Positions 1-11,518 of a DNA stretch of 64,000 bases are shown in pieces (positions within the stretch are counted from its first letter, which is position 1; every line of letters begins with the position of its first letter). The position numbers were made by a program, and so were the translations under genes. Under the pieces are notes generated by a model. That model had not been told where the DNA came from. It worked only from the letters and a program-made list of their open reading frames with translations, and searched no databases. The stretch comes from Heliocidaris tuberculata (taxonomy: Eukaryota; Echinodermata; Echinoidea; Camarodonta; Echinometridae): positions 58,799,087-58,863,086 of the forward strand of contig CM046832.1 in assembly GCA_025618425.1 (NCBI GenBank). Reading direction: 5' to 3'.

Positions 1-23
1 AAAATAATTTCATCAACACTTAC

Positions 24-243
24 TTTGGATTATCAATGAGGTCAGTGAGAGTCTCGTATATGACATCAGCGTTCATGGTGAGTTTGTCGAGCTTTCGTCC
101 CATCCCTCTTCCCACAACCCTTGCCGAAACATCATACTGGTCTCCATGGAGAGGAATGATGGCGATCGGTACACCGTGGTAACATGCCTCCTGGAAACCG
201 TTGTTGCCTCCATGGTACATGAACACCCTGGTTTTAGGATGGC
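24..243 (-). pseudogene. Orphan UGT exon 3 (UDP-sugar binding signature exon), arm 1
   Basis: This 220-nt segment matches exon 3 of the two intact UGT genes, with the same acceptor (cag at its 5' side) and donor (GTAAGTG). It encodes the UGT signature region, including HGGNNGFQEA and GDQYDVSARV. It has an open frame and keeps the canonical His of the HGG motif, which is Gln in both intact genes. No minus-strand exon 2 or exon 1 lies upstream: the next exon 2 copy is on the opposite strand in the palindrome spacer. It is therefore probably a duplicated gene fragment, unless a gene continues beyond the left edge of the window. Confidence 0.8.
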
Positions 244-478
244 CTGTTGGTGTAAATTTGATATCTTCAATTATTGCTTGTATCTAAAGTTGTCCTGAAG
301 TTCTTTGATAATGTTGTCTCTCTGAACGATGACGATCCAATGTACGGGTACATTTTTTTCAGACTGATACGTGAGAAACTTATTTTTGCACGAACTCAGC
401 CTTTGTTGATATCTATGTCGGGACATTATTATGCCACATCAGCACATGGTTTTTGAGAACATAGGGGCGATGGAACAC

Positions 479-722
479 ACCCTGCAAAAACTAGGGTGTT
501 AATTCAACACCATCTCGGTACCAATATTGGGTTACACCAGATAAGTGTTAAAACAACACCAGTTTGACATTGGGCTACACCAGATAAGTGTAAGAACAAC
601 ACCAGTTAGTGTTAAAACAACCCCAATTTGATTTGAAGCTGGTGTTGTTTTAACACTTATCTGGTGTAGCCCAATATTGATACCGAGATGGTGTTGAATT
701 AACACCCTTGTTTTTGCAGTGC
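479..722. mobile_element. Palindromic MITE in arm 1
   Basis: The ends are inverted copies (CTGCAAAAACTAGGGTG on the left, reverse complement of CTGCAAAAACAAGGGTG on the right) and the whole element can fold on itself through TGGTGT/ACACCA blocks. The homologous place in intron 2 of UGT A (near 6705) and UGT B is an empty site reading directly from ggaacac into aggggtg. The insertion is therefore specific to the palindrome copies. Target-site duplication could not be fixed with certainty. Confidence 0.75.
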
Positions 723-1045
723 AGGGGTGTCAGAACTTACGGGTGTCGGAACCAGAGGGTGTCAAAATATAGGAAGAACAGTACATGTACATAAGGGTGT
801 CAGAACATTGAAATGTCAAAACAGAGTATGGTCAGCACATATGAGTGTCGAGTCATATAAATGTCCCATCCGATGGGTTGACGAAACATAGGCGTGTTAG
901 AACCATAGGTTAGAACATAAGGGTGTCGAAACAGAGGAACGACGATACATAGGGGTGTGGCACAAAAGGGGTGTCGGAACGCATGTAAATTAGATCATAG
1001 TGGTGTCGGGACATAGGTCATTGAAACATAAAGGGTATCGGAACA
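720..1045. repeat. Degenerate minisatellite, about 16-18 bp unit, arm 1
   Basis: Imperfect tandem units close to ACATAGGGGTGTCGGA repeat across this stretch. The same array occurs in arm 2 (2300-2625) in reverse orientation and in intron 2 of both intact UGT genes (about 6705-6990 and 15050-15340). Short open frames here simply translate the repeat and are not genes. Confidence 0.7.
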
Positions 1046-2299
1046 CGGATGAAATCCTTTGGAACAATCACGACGTAATAGCGTGTCTCTTGTTTACTGA
1101 TTTGCCAAAGTGTAAAGTAGAACAGTCTTATAAGGTCTGTAAACTTTGAGAAACTTTACGAGTTTAACGTGATCAAGGTAGATTGGCTTTAAAGATTTGG
1201 AAGAGACATTATTGTTTTGAGGGCTGTATAAAAAATCCCATTCAGAGTCAGACATCGGAGTCCTAAAATGATTATGCTGGTAAAAAAATATTGTTCGTCT
1301 GGGGGTATTCGTTTGAAATGATTTTATTTATATCGGAATCCATGAAGCCTTTATACACATTAAAGTAAGAAGAAAAAGTTTGCAGTAAATCAAGTAAAGT
1401 AATCTTAGGTAGGTCTACTGGACTATTCCTAAATCCGCCTCTGATTCAGAGTACTACCCAGAGCATCGAATTGAGGAGTAGTTGACATGGGATAGTTGTC
1501 TAGAGGTAGATGTCCTAGAATCCAAACAATGCCTAATTTATATCATTTCCATTCTATCTTTATGACTGTAAAGGACCTAGAGGATTTCATGCAGAGTTCG
1601 GGTGACGATGGTGTTATCCTTTTTACTTTAGGCACGTACTTCTCTGCAGTTGCTAAAATCACACCAGGCTTTGTTGAAATGTTTGCGGAAACTTTCCGAA
1701 AACTACCACAGAAAGTCATTTGGCAGTTGGTGGATCCGCCACCCAATTTGGAGTTGTCGCCGAACATTAAGATAATGTCGTGGGTACCACAAAACGATTT
1801 ACTTGGTAAGATTCATTCTGTATGGTAACATAAAATAAAACCCCCAAAATATTAGTAATATAGAAGGACAATTTCTTGCCACATTACGTTATTGGATAAA
1901 TTTTAAAAAAGTTACTAAGGAATAGTCCAGTAGACCTACCTAAGATTACTTTACTTGATTTACTGCAAACTTTTTCTTCTTACTTTAATGTGTATAAAGG
2001 CTTCATGGATTCCGATATAAATAAAATCATTTCAAACGAATACCCCCAGACGAACAATATTTTTTTACCAGCATAATCATTTTAGGACTCCGATGTCTGA
2101 CTCTGAATGGGATTTTCTATACAGCCCTCAAAACAATAATGTCTCTTCCAAATCTTTAAAGCCAATCTACCTTGATCACGTTAAACTCGTAAAGTTTCTC
2201 AAAGTTTACAGACCTTATAAGACTGTTCTACTTTACACTTTGGCAAATCAGTAAACATGAGACACGCTATTACGTCGTGATTGTTCCAAAGGATTTCAT

Positions 2300-2625
2300 C
2301 CGTGTTCCGATACCCTTTATGTTTCAATGACCTATGTCCCGACACCACTATGATCTAATTTACATGCGTTCCGACACCCCTTTTGTGCCACACCCCTATG
2401 TATCGTCGTTCCTCTGTTTCGACACCCTTATGTTCTAACCTATGGTTCTAACACGCCTATGTTTCGTCAACCCATCGGATGGGACATTTATATGACTCGA
2501 CACTCATATGTGCTGACCATCCTATGTTTCGACATTTCAATGTTCTGACACCCTTATGTACATGTACTGTTCTTCCTATATTTTGACACCCTCTGGTTCC
2601 GACACCCGTAAGTTCTGACACCCCT
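2300..2625. repeat. Degenerate minisatellite, arm 2
   Basis: Reverse-complement counterpart of the array at 720-1045, with imperfect units of about 16-18 bp resembling TCCGACACCCCTATGT. Confidence 0.65.
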
Positions 2626-2869
2626 GCACTGCAAAAACAAGGGTGTTAATTCAACACCATCTCGGTATCAATATTGGGCTACACCAGATAAGTGTTAAAA
2701 CAACACCAGCTTCAAATCAAATTGGGGTTGTTTTAACACTAACTGGTGTTGTTCTTACACTTATCTGGTGTAGCCCAATGTCAAACTGGTGTTGTTTTAA
2801 CACTTATCTGGTGTAACCCAATATTGGTACCGAGATGGTGTTGAATTAACACCCTAGTTTTTGCAGGGT
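2626..2869. mobile_element. Palindromic MITE in arm 2
   Basis: Mirror copy of the element at 479-722 (position sums about 3348). Its presence at the same mirrored place in both arms shows that it inserted before the inverted duplication formed. Confidence 0.75.
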
Positions 2870-3662
2870 GTGTTCCATCGCCCCTATGTTCTCAAAAACC
2901 ATGTGCTGATGTGGCATAATAATGTCCCGACATAGATATCAACAAAGGCTGAGTTCGTGCAAAAATAAGTTTCTCACGTATCAGTCTGAAAAAAATGTTC
3001 CCGTACATTGGATCGTCATCGTTCAGAGAGACAACATTATCAAAGAACTTCAGGACAACTTTATAGATACAAGCAATAGTTGAAGATATCAAATTTACAC
3101 CAACAGGCCATCCTAAAACCAGGGTGTCCTTGTACCATGGAGGCAACAACGGTTTCCAGGAGGCATGTTACCACGGTGTACCGATCGCCATCATTCCTCT
3201 CCATGGAGACCAGTATGATGTTTCGGCAAGGGTTGTGGGAAGAGGGATGGGACAAAAGCTCGACAAACTCACCATGAACGCTGATGTCATATACGAGACT
3301 CACTGACCTCATTGATAATCCAAAGTAAGTGTTGATGAAATTATTTATTCCTCTAGAGCCCGGGGGGGGGGGGGGGTTAGGGAGCTCGAGCATCCCACAT
3401 TTTGCTTTATGACTTGTGTTCTCTTTGAGCATAGACGAATGACAAGCTTTTACTATTTCAGTATTGAAATAACTCACTGTACAAATTGGAAATACTTTCG
3501 GCAAGTCCAAGGTATGTCCTATACGTTATCAAGTATTTTGGAATTGTATTATGGAATTATGAAAATAAACTGACACAAGATATATAATTTTACTTGATAT
3601 TTTGTCTGATCCAAGCTCTAGGAGGGCTATCAGCTTCATACAGTCATGGCGCATACTAAGAT

Positions 3663-3761
3663 CGCAGAAACAAAAACTTTAGCAGCCTTAACGTTGTAAA
3701 AGTTCGGAAGAGCTGCGAAAATTCCCCAAATGAGGAGAAGCGTACAGGGAAGCGACGCCAT
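3663..3761 (-). pseudogene. Remnant of a second UGT first exon (signal peptide only)
   Basis: Reading from ATG at 3761 on the minus strand gives a 33-residue start, MASLPCTLLLIWG and so on, ending VFVSA, which resembles a UGT signal peptide and the beginning of the mature protein. At 3663/3662 the homology to the copy near 12013 ends, and sequence belonging to intron 3 of the inverted UGT fragment begins. The frame is intact across its T5 run, whereas the copy near 12025 has T6 and is frameshifted. Too short to encode an enzyme. Confidence 0.65.
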
Positions 3762-3783
3762 TCTAACTCGGTATGCAACCTTG

Positions 3784-4242
3784 GTCTTACGTAAGCTCGC
3801 CAAATAGATTTATCTCAAAAATATGTGTGAACAATGCACAAAAGTCCTTTATAAGTCATGAATACTAACAAAGAATGTCCTTTGAACGCTATTCACAGAT
3901 GAAGCTATAGAAAAACAGTAATATATACGAAGACCAAAGGAAGGTATACGATACGACCATACGAAAGTAGAACAAAGTTTTGTTCTGAAAAACAACTTAG
4001 GACACTCTCCTCATTACAATCTTATTCTTCACGCACAAATCAATGGAACACTGAGAACTCGCTTCGTAAGTTACTGAAGTCATAACTGAACGCTACTAAA
4101 ATTCGGGTATCACAAAGAAAATAACCAGTCAGACATTTTGATTGTAAATGTATTTGTGATTCGACAAATAAAAAAAACACAAAAACATTCAGAATTTAAA
4201 CAAACACAGTTTTTTACTTGATAATTTTCCTAATCAGATTAA

Positions 4243-4283
<41 letters not shown>

Positions 4284-5401
4284 GACCGGCGGAGCAGCTT
4301 TCAAAGTAAGGGTACCAGCGAAAAAGGGCACTTTTTGTTAAAAATAATTATCACGATGAACACAAAGCGAAAATGGGATCATTTTGAGATATTGGGATAA
4401 CCCTACATTCTAATCAATACATTATCAAGCGTAATCTTCAACATTCTTATTGCTTCTATCTTTACGTGGTTCTAGATTATGTATATATTGCTTCAGCTTC
4501 ATAATCTCGTTAAAAGCAAAAAGAGGAAGACCTTTAAGGGTACATCGATGTTAACATAATTATTTTATGCGATCTACTCAATTTCATAATGAAGCTATGG
4601 GACATTTTCAGAATGACTGGACTTTATTCCTTTAGATTATTGGCACATTCGAGCAAACGCAATAAATTTTTTGCTTCGAGAGGGGAGGGACATAGTGCCT
4701 CATTCGGCTTCAACTCCACTGTGCTACAATGTAGTGGTAAGAATAGGGACATATGTTACTGGTTCCATCATGACATTTGCTCCATGTTACTACATAAGCC
4801 GCACCGATTATTTGAAGCTAAATATGGCTCCTTTTGTAAGCAACCATGGTAAGTGCAAGGGGCACTCATGAGAATGTGAAAAGGGGCACTTTTTAGCTTA
4901 GAGATGAAAAGCGTCACTTATTAGAAGTACATGTAAATAGGGCCACCTATAAGATTTTAAAAAGGGGGCACTTGTCAGAAGGAGAAAAGGGCACTTATTA
5001 GAGGTAAAAGAGGGCACCTATCGATATGAAAAGGGATACTTCTCAGAAGTAAAAAGGGCGATTATCCGATTTGGAAAGGGGCACTTATTTTATGGATAAA
5101 ATTGCACTTATTAGAGAGAAAAGGACTCATCAGATTTGAAAAAAGGCACTTATCAGAAGGTGAAAGCAAAAGGGGCACGTTTAGAAATAAAAGAGGGCAG
5201 TCATCGGAGAGAAAGGGAGCACTTTTCGGAAAAGGGGGGGGGGGCACTTTTGAGGTACCTGAAAAAAATCCCCCGGGGGGTGGGAGCGCCGCCTCTAATA
5301 TATATTACTTGTTTTTAAATCATTGTGTGTAGAAATACTTGGGCATAGACATGTAGTGAACAAGAAGTAGTAGCTTCAACTTTGATTATTCATTTGTTAC
5401 A
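3784..5401. other. UGT A downstream region: AT microsatellite and minisatellite, no gene
   Basis: This stretch follows the UGT A stop codon on the minus strand and is closely matched by 12131-13752 behind UGT B. It contains an (AT)n microsatellite at about 4243-4280, a degenerate minisatellite (4855-5250) and short shadow frames only. No convincing polyadenylation signal was identified right after the stop codon. Confidence 0.6.
4855..5250. repeat. Degenerate minisatellite, about 22-26 bp unit
   Basis: Imperfect units resembling AAAGGGGCACTTATCAGAAG repeat about 15 times and end in a G-run. The array is conserved behind UGT B at about 13200-13605. Short open frames through it are repeat translations. 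Confidence 0.7.
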
Positions 5402-8400
5402 TTAATCATTCTTAGCTTTACTCTTTGTACCAAATATAACTTTACGGCAGCACCTTAAACAAAACAGTAACGCAAAGACGATGATGACCAAAGATAGACA
5501 GGTAATGGAGAATAGTAATGCAAAAACATCCAGGTTGTGATAAACTACAAACGAAAGATCGCCGGCTGGTGATTTTAAGTAATCTCCGCCATATTTGATC
5601 ACGTGGTCGATCCAGAATGCTGCTCTTTCTCGAGCTGTCATTGGGTTATTCCTGTTGACTGCTGAGACATGTTTGGCGACTTGTGTATACCTGGACAGAG
5701 TAAGAGGTAAAGTATTTGGGCAGGTGGATAGAATTGGGAGCAAGGGGTTGGTAATTAAAGAAATTAAACTTTGCAGAGAATCAGAAGAATGAGAAAATCA
5801 CCTGTGTAGGTGGAAAAGCAAGAACTGTGTGTCTAGCTGTACTTAAAATGCATTAAAAAAGGGGACAATTCCTAGCTCTTTTTCTCCATACGTTATCGAC
5901 CACATCTTAGATTTTAGTATACGCCATGACTGTATGAAGCTAATAGCCCTCCTAGAACTTGGATCAGACAAAATATCAAGTAAAATTATATTTCTTGTGT
6001 CAATTTATTTTCATAATTCGATAATACAATTTCAAAATACTCGGTAACGTATAGGACATACCTTGGACTTGCCGAAAGTATTTCCAATTTGTACAGTGAG
6101 TTATTTCAATACTGAAATAGTAAAAGCCTGTCAATCGTCTATGCTCAAAGAGAACACAAGTCATAAAGCAAAATGTAGGATGCTCGAGCTCCCTAACCCC
6201 CCCCCCCCCCCCTCGGGCTCTAGAGGAATAAATAATTTCATCAACACTTACTTTGGATTATCAATGAGGTCAGTGAGAGTCTCGTATATGACATCAGCGT
6301 TCATGGTGAGTTTGTCGAGCTTTCGTCCCATCCCTCTTCCCACAACCCTTGCCGCAACATCATACTGGTCCCCATACAGAGGAATAATGGCGATCGGTAC
6401 ACCGTGGTAGCATGCCTCCTGGAAACCGTTGTTGCCTCCCTGGTACATGAACACCCTGGTCTTAGGATGGCCTGTTGGTGTAAATTTGATATCTTCAATT
6501 ATTGCTTGTATTTTAAGTTGTCCTTAAGTTCTTTGTTGATGTTGTCTCTCTAAACGATGGCGGTCCAATGTATACGGGTACATTTTATTCAGATTGATAA
6601 GTGAGAAACTTATTGTTGCACCAACGCAGTCTTTGTTGGTGTCTCTGTCGGGACATATGCCACTTCGGCACATGGTTTGTGAGAACATAGGGGCGATGGA
6701 ACACAGGGGTGTCAGAACTTACGGGTGTCGGAAGAAAGGGGTGTCAAAATATAGGAACAACAGTAAAAAAGGGTGTCAGAACATTAGGATGTCGAAACAT
6801 AGGATGGTCAGCACATATGGGTGTCGAGTCATATGAACGTCGCATCCGATGGGGTTGACGAAACATAGGCGTGTTAGAACATAAGAGGTGTCGGAACGCA
6901 TGTAAATTAGATCATAGGGGGTTTGAAACATAGGGGTGTTGGGACATAGGTCATTGAAACATAAAGGGTGTCAGAACACATGGATGAAACCCTTTGGAAC
7001 AATCATGAGTCTGTGCGTAATAGCGTGTCTCTTGTTTACTGATTTGCCAGAGTGTAAAGTAGAACAGTCTTATAGGGTCTGTAAACATTGAGAAACTTTA
7101 CGAGTTCAACGTGTTCAAGGTAGATTGGCTTTAAAGATTTGGAAGAGACATTATTGTTTTGAGGGCTGGATAGAAAATCCCATTCAGAGTCAGACATCGG
7201 AGTCCTAAAATGATTATGCTGGTAAAAAAAAATTATTGTTTGTCTGGGTGTATTCGTTTGAAATTATTTTATTTATATCGGAATCCATGAAGCCTTTATA
7301 CACATTAAAGTAAAAAAAAAAAAAGTTTGCAGTAAATCAAGTAAATTGATTTTAGGTAGGTCTACTGGACTATTCCCTATAGTAACTTTTTTTATTTATC
7401 CAATAACGTAATATGGCAAAAACTGTCCTTCTATATTACTGTTTTTTTTTTTAATTCATGTCACTAAACAGAATGAAACTTACCAAGTAAATCGTTTTGA
7501 GGTACCCACGGCATTATCTTAATGTTCGGCGACAATTCCAAGTCGGGCGGCGGATCCACCAACTGCCAAATGACCTTCTGTGGTAGTTTTCGGAAAGTTT
7601 CCGCAAACATTTCAACAAAGCCTGGTGTGATTTTAGCAACTGCAGAGAAGTACGTGCCTAAAGTAAAAAGGATAACACCATCGTCACCCGAACTCTGCAT
7701 GAAATCCTCTAGGTCCTTTACAGTCATAAAGATAGAATGGAAATAATATAAATTAGGCGTTGTTTGGATTCGAGGACATCTACCTCTAGACAACTATCCC
7801 ATATAAACTACTCTTCAATTCAATGCTCTGGGGTAGTAGTCTGAATCGGTAGCGGATTTGGGGGGGGGGCACTTCCGACCCTTGCCACCCCCCCCCCCCC
7901 CCTTGAAAGAAAAGTGTACATTATGCCCCCTTTTCTAACTGATATTTAAAAAAAAAAAAAATTTTTATTTATTGCTTATCAGAAAATTTTGGAGGAAAAC
8001 TGGACAAAAAAATCTGATAACCTTATTTTTTCTCTCTCTTTATCAATTTGTTTTCGCTTGTCAGAAAATTGTCTGAGATTTGTGCCCCCCCCCCTTTTTT
8101 TTTTACAAAATCCCGGATCCGCCCGTGGTCTGAATGTGTTTTCTTGCAGGGGTTGTAGCCTGGGTTTTATTGTCTTAGGGGTAGTGATCCGGGTAATTAT
8201 TGTCTGGGATAATTATACGTTGGGTTATTGTCCTGATTACTGGTTTTATTAGCATAATCTGCATTATTCATAAGCAGGGCAGCTCAGTATAGCTAAAAAT
8301 ATGTCGTCACACGTTGTAGGTACATATAACTTTATTTGTAATAAACCATCAACCTATGTATAATTCATACCAATCTTCATAATGAATGCCAATTAAAATT

Positions 8401-8444
8401 AAGTTTGTTTCTTTACATCATCATGATCATGTTTTATAAATTTT

Positions 8445-8476
<32 letters not shown>

Positions 8477-9560
8477 AGTTTTCAATTTTCTTCTTTTTTC
8501 ACATACGGTGGGAATTGACAAAATTTGAATCCGAATCCCAAGTTATTTTACATGAAAACTTTTTTTTTTTAAGGTTTGGGAGCTTTACATAAAACAGAGT
8601 ACGGCCTACATTTTCTTTAATGTCGTTGGTGCATTAGATGGACGTGATTTGTACCTGGTCTAGTTGCTTAGCGGGTGAGGCGGTGAGACCTCCTACTGGA
8701 ATGAAATTGGGAGCAAGTGGGAATGGAAACTCAGACGAAAAATCCATACTCAACAGATTCAAATCGAATTTCTGATGCCATTTCAAGAAGCTCGCACTCT
8801 CGGGATTGAGTCCAGTGTTCGTGGCGATCCTGGAATAGTAAGGCATCATCACCAAATGTCCAAGGACTATGGACATCGCGCTCTGCAGGATGTTGGACGT
8901 CCTCTGGAAGAAAGTCATTCTGTTGGGAAACCCTGACATGAATTCTGGCTGGTAGGCAGGGTTGTAAGCGGATCCCATGATGTACAGGAACATGGCATGT
9001 GGAGGCCACGGACACACTGACACTGCAGTTATATTCTTGGTCCAATTCAAGTTCTGTTCAATCATCTCCTTGATCAAAATTCCACATGCCCATGTGATGT
9101 CCAAGACAATGACATCAACACTCTCCAGGCGCTTCATCAGGGCAGCATCGTTCAGGATCGCCTCGCAGTCTTTCGCTAAGGTTCCCATGAATCTTGTGAC
9201 CGTGTCCATCAGCTGGCTTTGTATCCCCTGAAGTGCAAGTGTGTTAAAATTGTAGAACAAATCACGAACTTCTCGAAGGGATCGGTCATGGTGGTCAAAG
9301 ATCTCAAAGGATAGGTTGCCGTATCGTGGATCAGTTGCACGGTGCTCGAAGGCTCTGCTGATAAGACATGTCACATTGTGGCCCCTTTCGACCAGTCCCT
9401 CTCCTATGGAAGCACCCAACATAAAATGACTACCCTCCCCGTATAATGAGGATATCAAGATATTGGAAGCACAGGCGTTGGAAACCATTCCAAATAACAG
9501 CACGCCTACCCATACCCACGTCGTCGGTACTATCATCAACCCCATCCTTAACCAGCTCAT
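5402..9560 (-). CDS. UDP-glycosyltransferase A (UGT), complete, 4 coding exons
   Basis: Transfers a sugar from a UDP-sugar to small lipophilic acceptors in the ER lumen (family knowledge). Coding exons on the minus strand: 9560-8655, 7715-7484, 6471-6252, 5690-5402. All junctions are GT-AG, lengths are 906, 232, 220 and 289 nt, and the joined frame gives 548 residues, the usual UGT size. Visible features: N-terminal hydrophobic signal peptide (residues about 1-32); SSLYGEGSHF with the putative catalytic His45; LVERGHNVT; the UGT signature in exon 3 with GDQ at 413-415; a transmembrane helix about 507-531; and a KAKND tail fitting a KxKxx ER-retrieval signal. Residue 390, normally His of HGG, is Gln. 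It lies in tandem with UGT B in the same orientation. The exact subfamily and substrate cannot be read from sequence. Confidence 0.92.
6705..6990. repeat. Degenerate minisatellite in intron 2 of UGT A
   Basis: Imperfect units of about 16-18 bp (like ACATAGGGGTGTCGGA). It is the same array as in the palindrome arms, but without the neighbouring MITE. Confidence 0.65.
7847..8127. mobile_element. Non-autonomous hAT-type element in intron 1 of UGT A
   Basis: The 281-bp element begins CGGTAGCGGATTTGG and ends GGATCCGCCCGTG. It is flanked on both sides by the perfect 8-bp duplication GTCTGAAT (7839-7846 and 8128-8135), the hallmark of hAT insertion. It contains long G/C homopolymers and no coding frame. 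Confidence 0.8.
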
Positions 9561-9716
9561 TGAAAAGAAACAGGTTGAATGAATCTACACCTGTGTCTGA
9601 TATCAGTGTATGATTGCGAACGCTTAAATATACAACTGCATTGTGTTTGATTAAAGTTCATATTTGTTTCTACAAATCTGAAGGCTCACTGTGCTGCTTA
9701 TCACGTAAGTCATAAG

Positions 9717-10580
9717 CAGTGGCGTATCTAGATATTCTGGCGCCCGGGGCAAACTATCAAATCTGTGCCCCCCCCCCCCCCCCCGCCCAAACTCAGATTA
9801 ATGAGCGTTTTTAATTTAGAAATGATGGCACTACGTGAAAATGAGTTTTGATGCACATAACCCGGGGTTGTTAACCCAAATTTGATGAGTTGTTGTATAA
9901 GCGAGGGAGCAACGCGACCGAGCTGCAATTTTTTTCCCCCCTTTTCACACCTCAAATTAAAGTTTCTAATGTACTTTTATTTTACCTTTACAAAACAAAA
10001 CAAAAAAAAAATCCAACGGAATACAGCGACTTAGCGATGGATTTTTTTTTTAAATTTTGAAACATTTCTAATTTGGGGGCGCAAAATGAATGAAAACCCT
10101 GAAGAAATATATTTGAGGAATTTATTAAGGCAATTCAAGGCAAATTTATGATTTCTTTCGAATTTTCTATATTTTGAAAGTGCTTTTTTATGTACTTATA
10201 TCCCATCTGGGGACACAAAATTTTAATAAGCTCCTGCCTAGTGGGGGGGGGGGGGGCGGGGGGAGGGGGGCAAAGCAACTAGAGTCAATTGATGGTTAGC
10301 ACTTTAAAAACGCCATTGGGGGCGCGAAATAGTTAGATTTTGAACATAATTATGCGAGGGAGCAAAGCGACCGAGCTGTAGAAAAATTTCGCATTTCAAA
10401 CCCTATAAAACACAATTTCTTACGCATTTTGTCCTTGACTGCATGGGGCGCAAATAACCCTCAAAGACCATAACATTTCTTGTATTTCTCCCCCTTTTCC
10501 TTCTCTCTTTTGCGTTTTTGCGTCCCTCTTCAAGTGCCGCCCGGGGCACGTGCCCCCCCCCCCCCGTAAATACTCCACTG
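9717..10580. mobile_element. Non-autonomous hAT-type element, copy 1 (864 bp)
   Basis: Ends are CAGTGGCGTATCTAG on the left and ACTCCACTG on the right, flanked by perfect 8-bp duplications GTCATAAG (9709-9716 and 10581-10588). It holds G/C runs and blocks such as GCGAGGGAGCAACGCGACCG, and no transposase frame. It sits about 150 bp upstream of the UGT A start codon, so it may lie in or next to the promoter. Confidence 0.85.
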
Positions 10581-10683
10581 GTCATAAGCACGGAACTCAT
10601 AGTCAGGGTTAAAGAAAATTATCGGAAGACCACTTGATCAAATACATTCAATATGGTATTATTGATGTCAGCTGCATCAAATA

Positions 10684-10930
10684 TACAGTGCGTCCCAGAA
10701 AAAACGAAACCCTAAAACAAAGGGTTATTGTGACCACACTATGTTCTTTATGACAATAATTATCTATTTTCCAAAAACTAGAAGTATTATGCTTTTAAAT
10801 AATACCTTGATGGCATCCATCTGTACATGCTTTACCGAGCAGCAGCATTTTGAAAATGACATGTAAAAACTCAGTTGTGCCAGATTTGGGTAAAACCGTG
10901 AAAACGTTAGGATCACATGCGAACATGACA
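10684..10930. mobile_element. Left arm of a mariner-like foldback MITE (solo arm)
   Basis: Starts TACAGTGCGTCCCAGAAAAAA and is closely matched by the left arm at 19029-19250. It is also the reverse complement of 19665-19917. In this unit only one arm is present; the other end has been lost or replaced downstream. Confidence 0.6.
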
Positions 10931-10951
10931 CAAGGGAAATACTAGCTTTAA

Positions 10952-11518
10952 AGGGCAATCCAACCTTGGAAATAAGATGATTTGTGTAAAAGCAGAAAAA
11001 TAAGAAAAACAGGATGATGAAAGTTTGAAAGAAATCGGACAAGAACTAAGAAAGTTATGGATGTTTGAAAAATGAGATCACTACATCTATGCAAATCTCA
11101 AATTCGCAATTGTGACATTTTTGTGGACAACTCTCCCATTTGTCGTACACAAAAATATCATTAATGTGCGGTTTTCTTCGAGGCTTTTTTACCCTCGGGG
11201 CAGTACTCAAAATATATTGGAGATAGCATATTGTTATAGGTCCTCATGAACAAAAAGATCCTACTGAGTAATGCATTTTGAAAAAAGTGACATTTTAGTC
11301 ATTTAGTGTTAGAGCGAATGAGGGAGTTGTCCACATCTACATCACAGTGACATTACCTATTCGGCCAATTTGAAATTCCCATATCCTAGTGATTACAACT
11401 TTCAAAAATTCATAACTTTCTTATTGCTTGTCCGATTTCGTTCAAACTTTCACCAATCTGCTTCTCTGATGTTTCCTCTTTCTTTCAAAGCAACTTGCTA
11501 TTAAGGTTGGATTTCCCT
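10952..11518. mobile_element. TTAA-flanked MITE present only in the UGT A unit
   Basis: Terminal inverted repeats AGGGCAATCCAACCTT and AGGGAAATCCAACCTT are each bounded by TTAA (10948-10951 and 11519-11522), the target preference of Kolobok and piggyBac superfamilies. No coding frame. The equivalent junction in the UGT B unit (near 19250) lacks it together with its flanks, about 720 bp in all. Confidence 0.75.

Larger units (their letters stand above)
1574..3324 (+). pseudogene. UGT gene fragment: exon 2 plus frameshifted exon 3, plus strand
   Basis: Exon 2 (1574-1805, 232 nt) encodes DLEDFMQSSGDDGVILFTLG and the following donor-domain residues, with acceptor aaag and donor GTAAG exactly as in the intact genes. 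Exon 3 follows at 3107-3324 but is 218 rather than 220 nt. A 2-bp deletion in the run encoding YETLTD (near 3298) shifts the frame to an early stop. Exon 1 and exon 4 are absent. Homology to the gene unit ends abruptly near 3662, inside intron 3. The fragment is not expected to make an enzyme. Confidence 0.85.
1..3350. repeat. Large inverted repeat (palindrome) with 485-bp spacer, made of UGT gene pieces
   Basis: Arm 1 (1 to about 1432) is the near-identical reverse complement of arm 2 (about 1918-3350). Mirrored positions sum to about 3348-3350 along the whole length, so the centre is near 1675. Both arms carry UGT exon 3, intron-2 sequence, the same MITE and the same degenerate minisatellite. 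The spacer (1433-1917) holds a plus-strand UGT exon 2 and begins in what looks like the terminus of the hAT-type element that sits in intron 1 of the intact genes. Arms differ by small changes, for example a 2-bp deletion in arm 2. Arm 1 reaches the window edge, so the repeat may be longer. Confidence 0.9.

Noticed and set aside
4589..4871. Small frames between UGT A and the palindrome
   Set aside because: Repeated behind UGT B with indels that break the frame; no family features, no start or splice context.
4855..5250. CRISPR-like array
   Set aside because: Units are degenerate without unique spacers of constant length, and the genome is eukaryotic; it is a minisatellite.
6594..6836. Open frame of 80 codons with repeated RTYGCR-like residues (also at 14943-15185)
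   Set aside because: It is a translation of the degenerate 16-18 bp minisatellite in UGT intron 2; the frame is not conserved in the palindrome arms.
7522..7746. Plus-strand frame opposite UGT exon 2 (also at 1543-1767 minus and 15868-16092)
   Set aside because: Antisense shadow of the conserved UGT coding exon; it persists only because the exon is duplicated.
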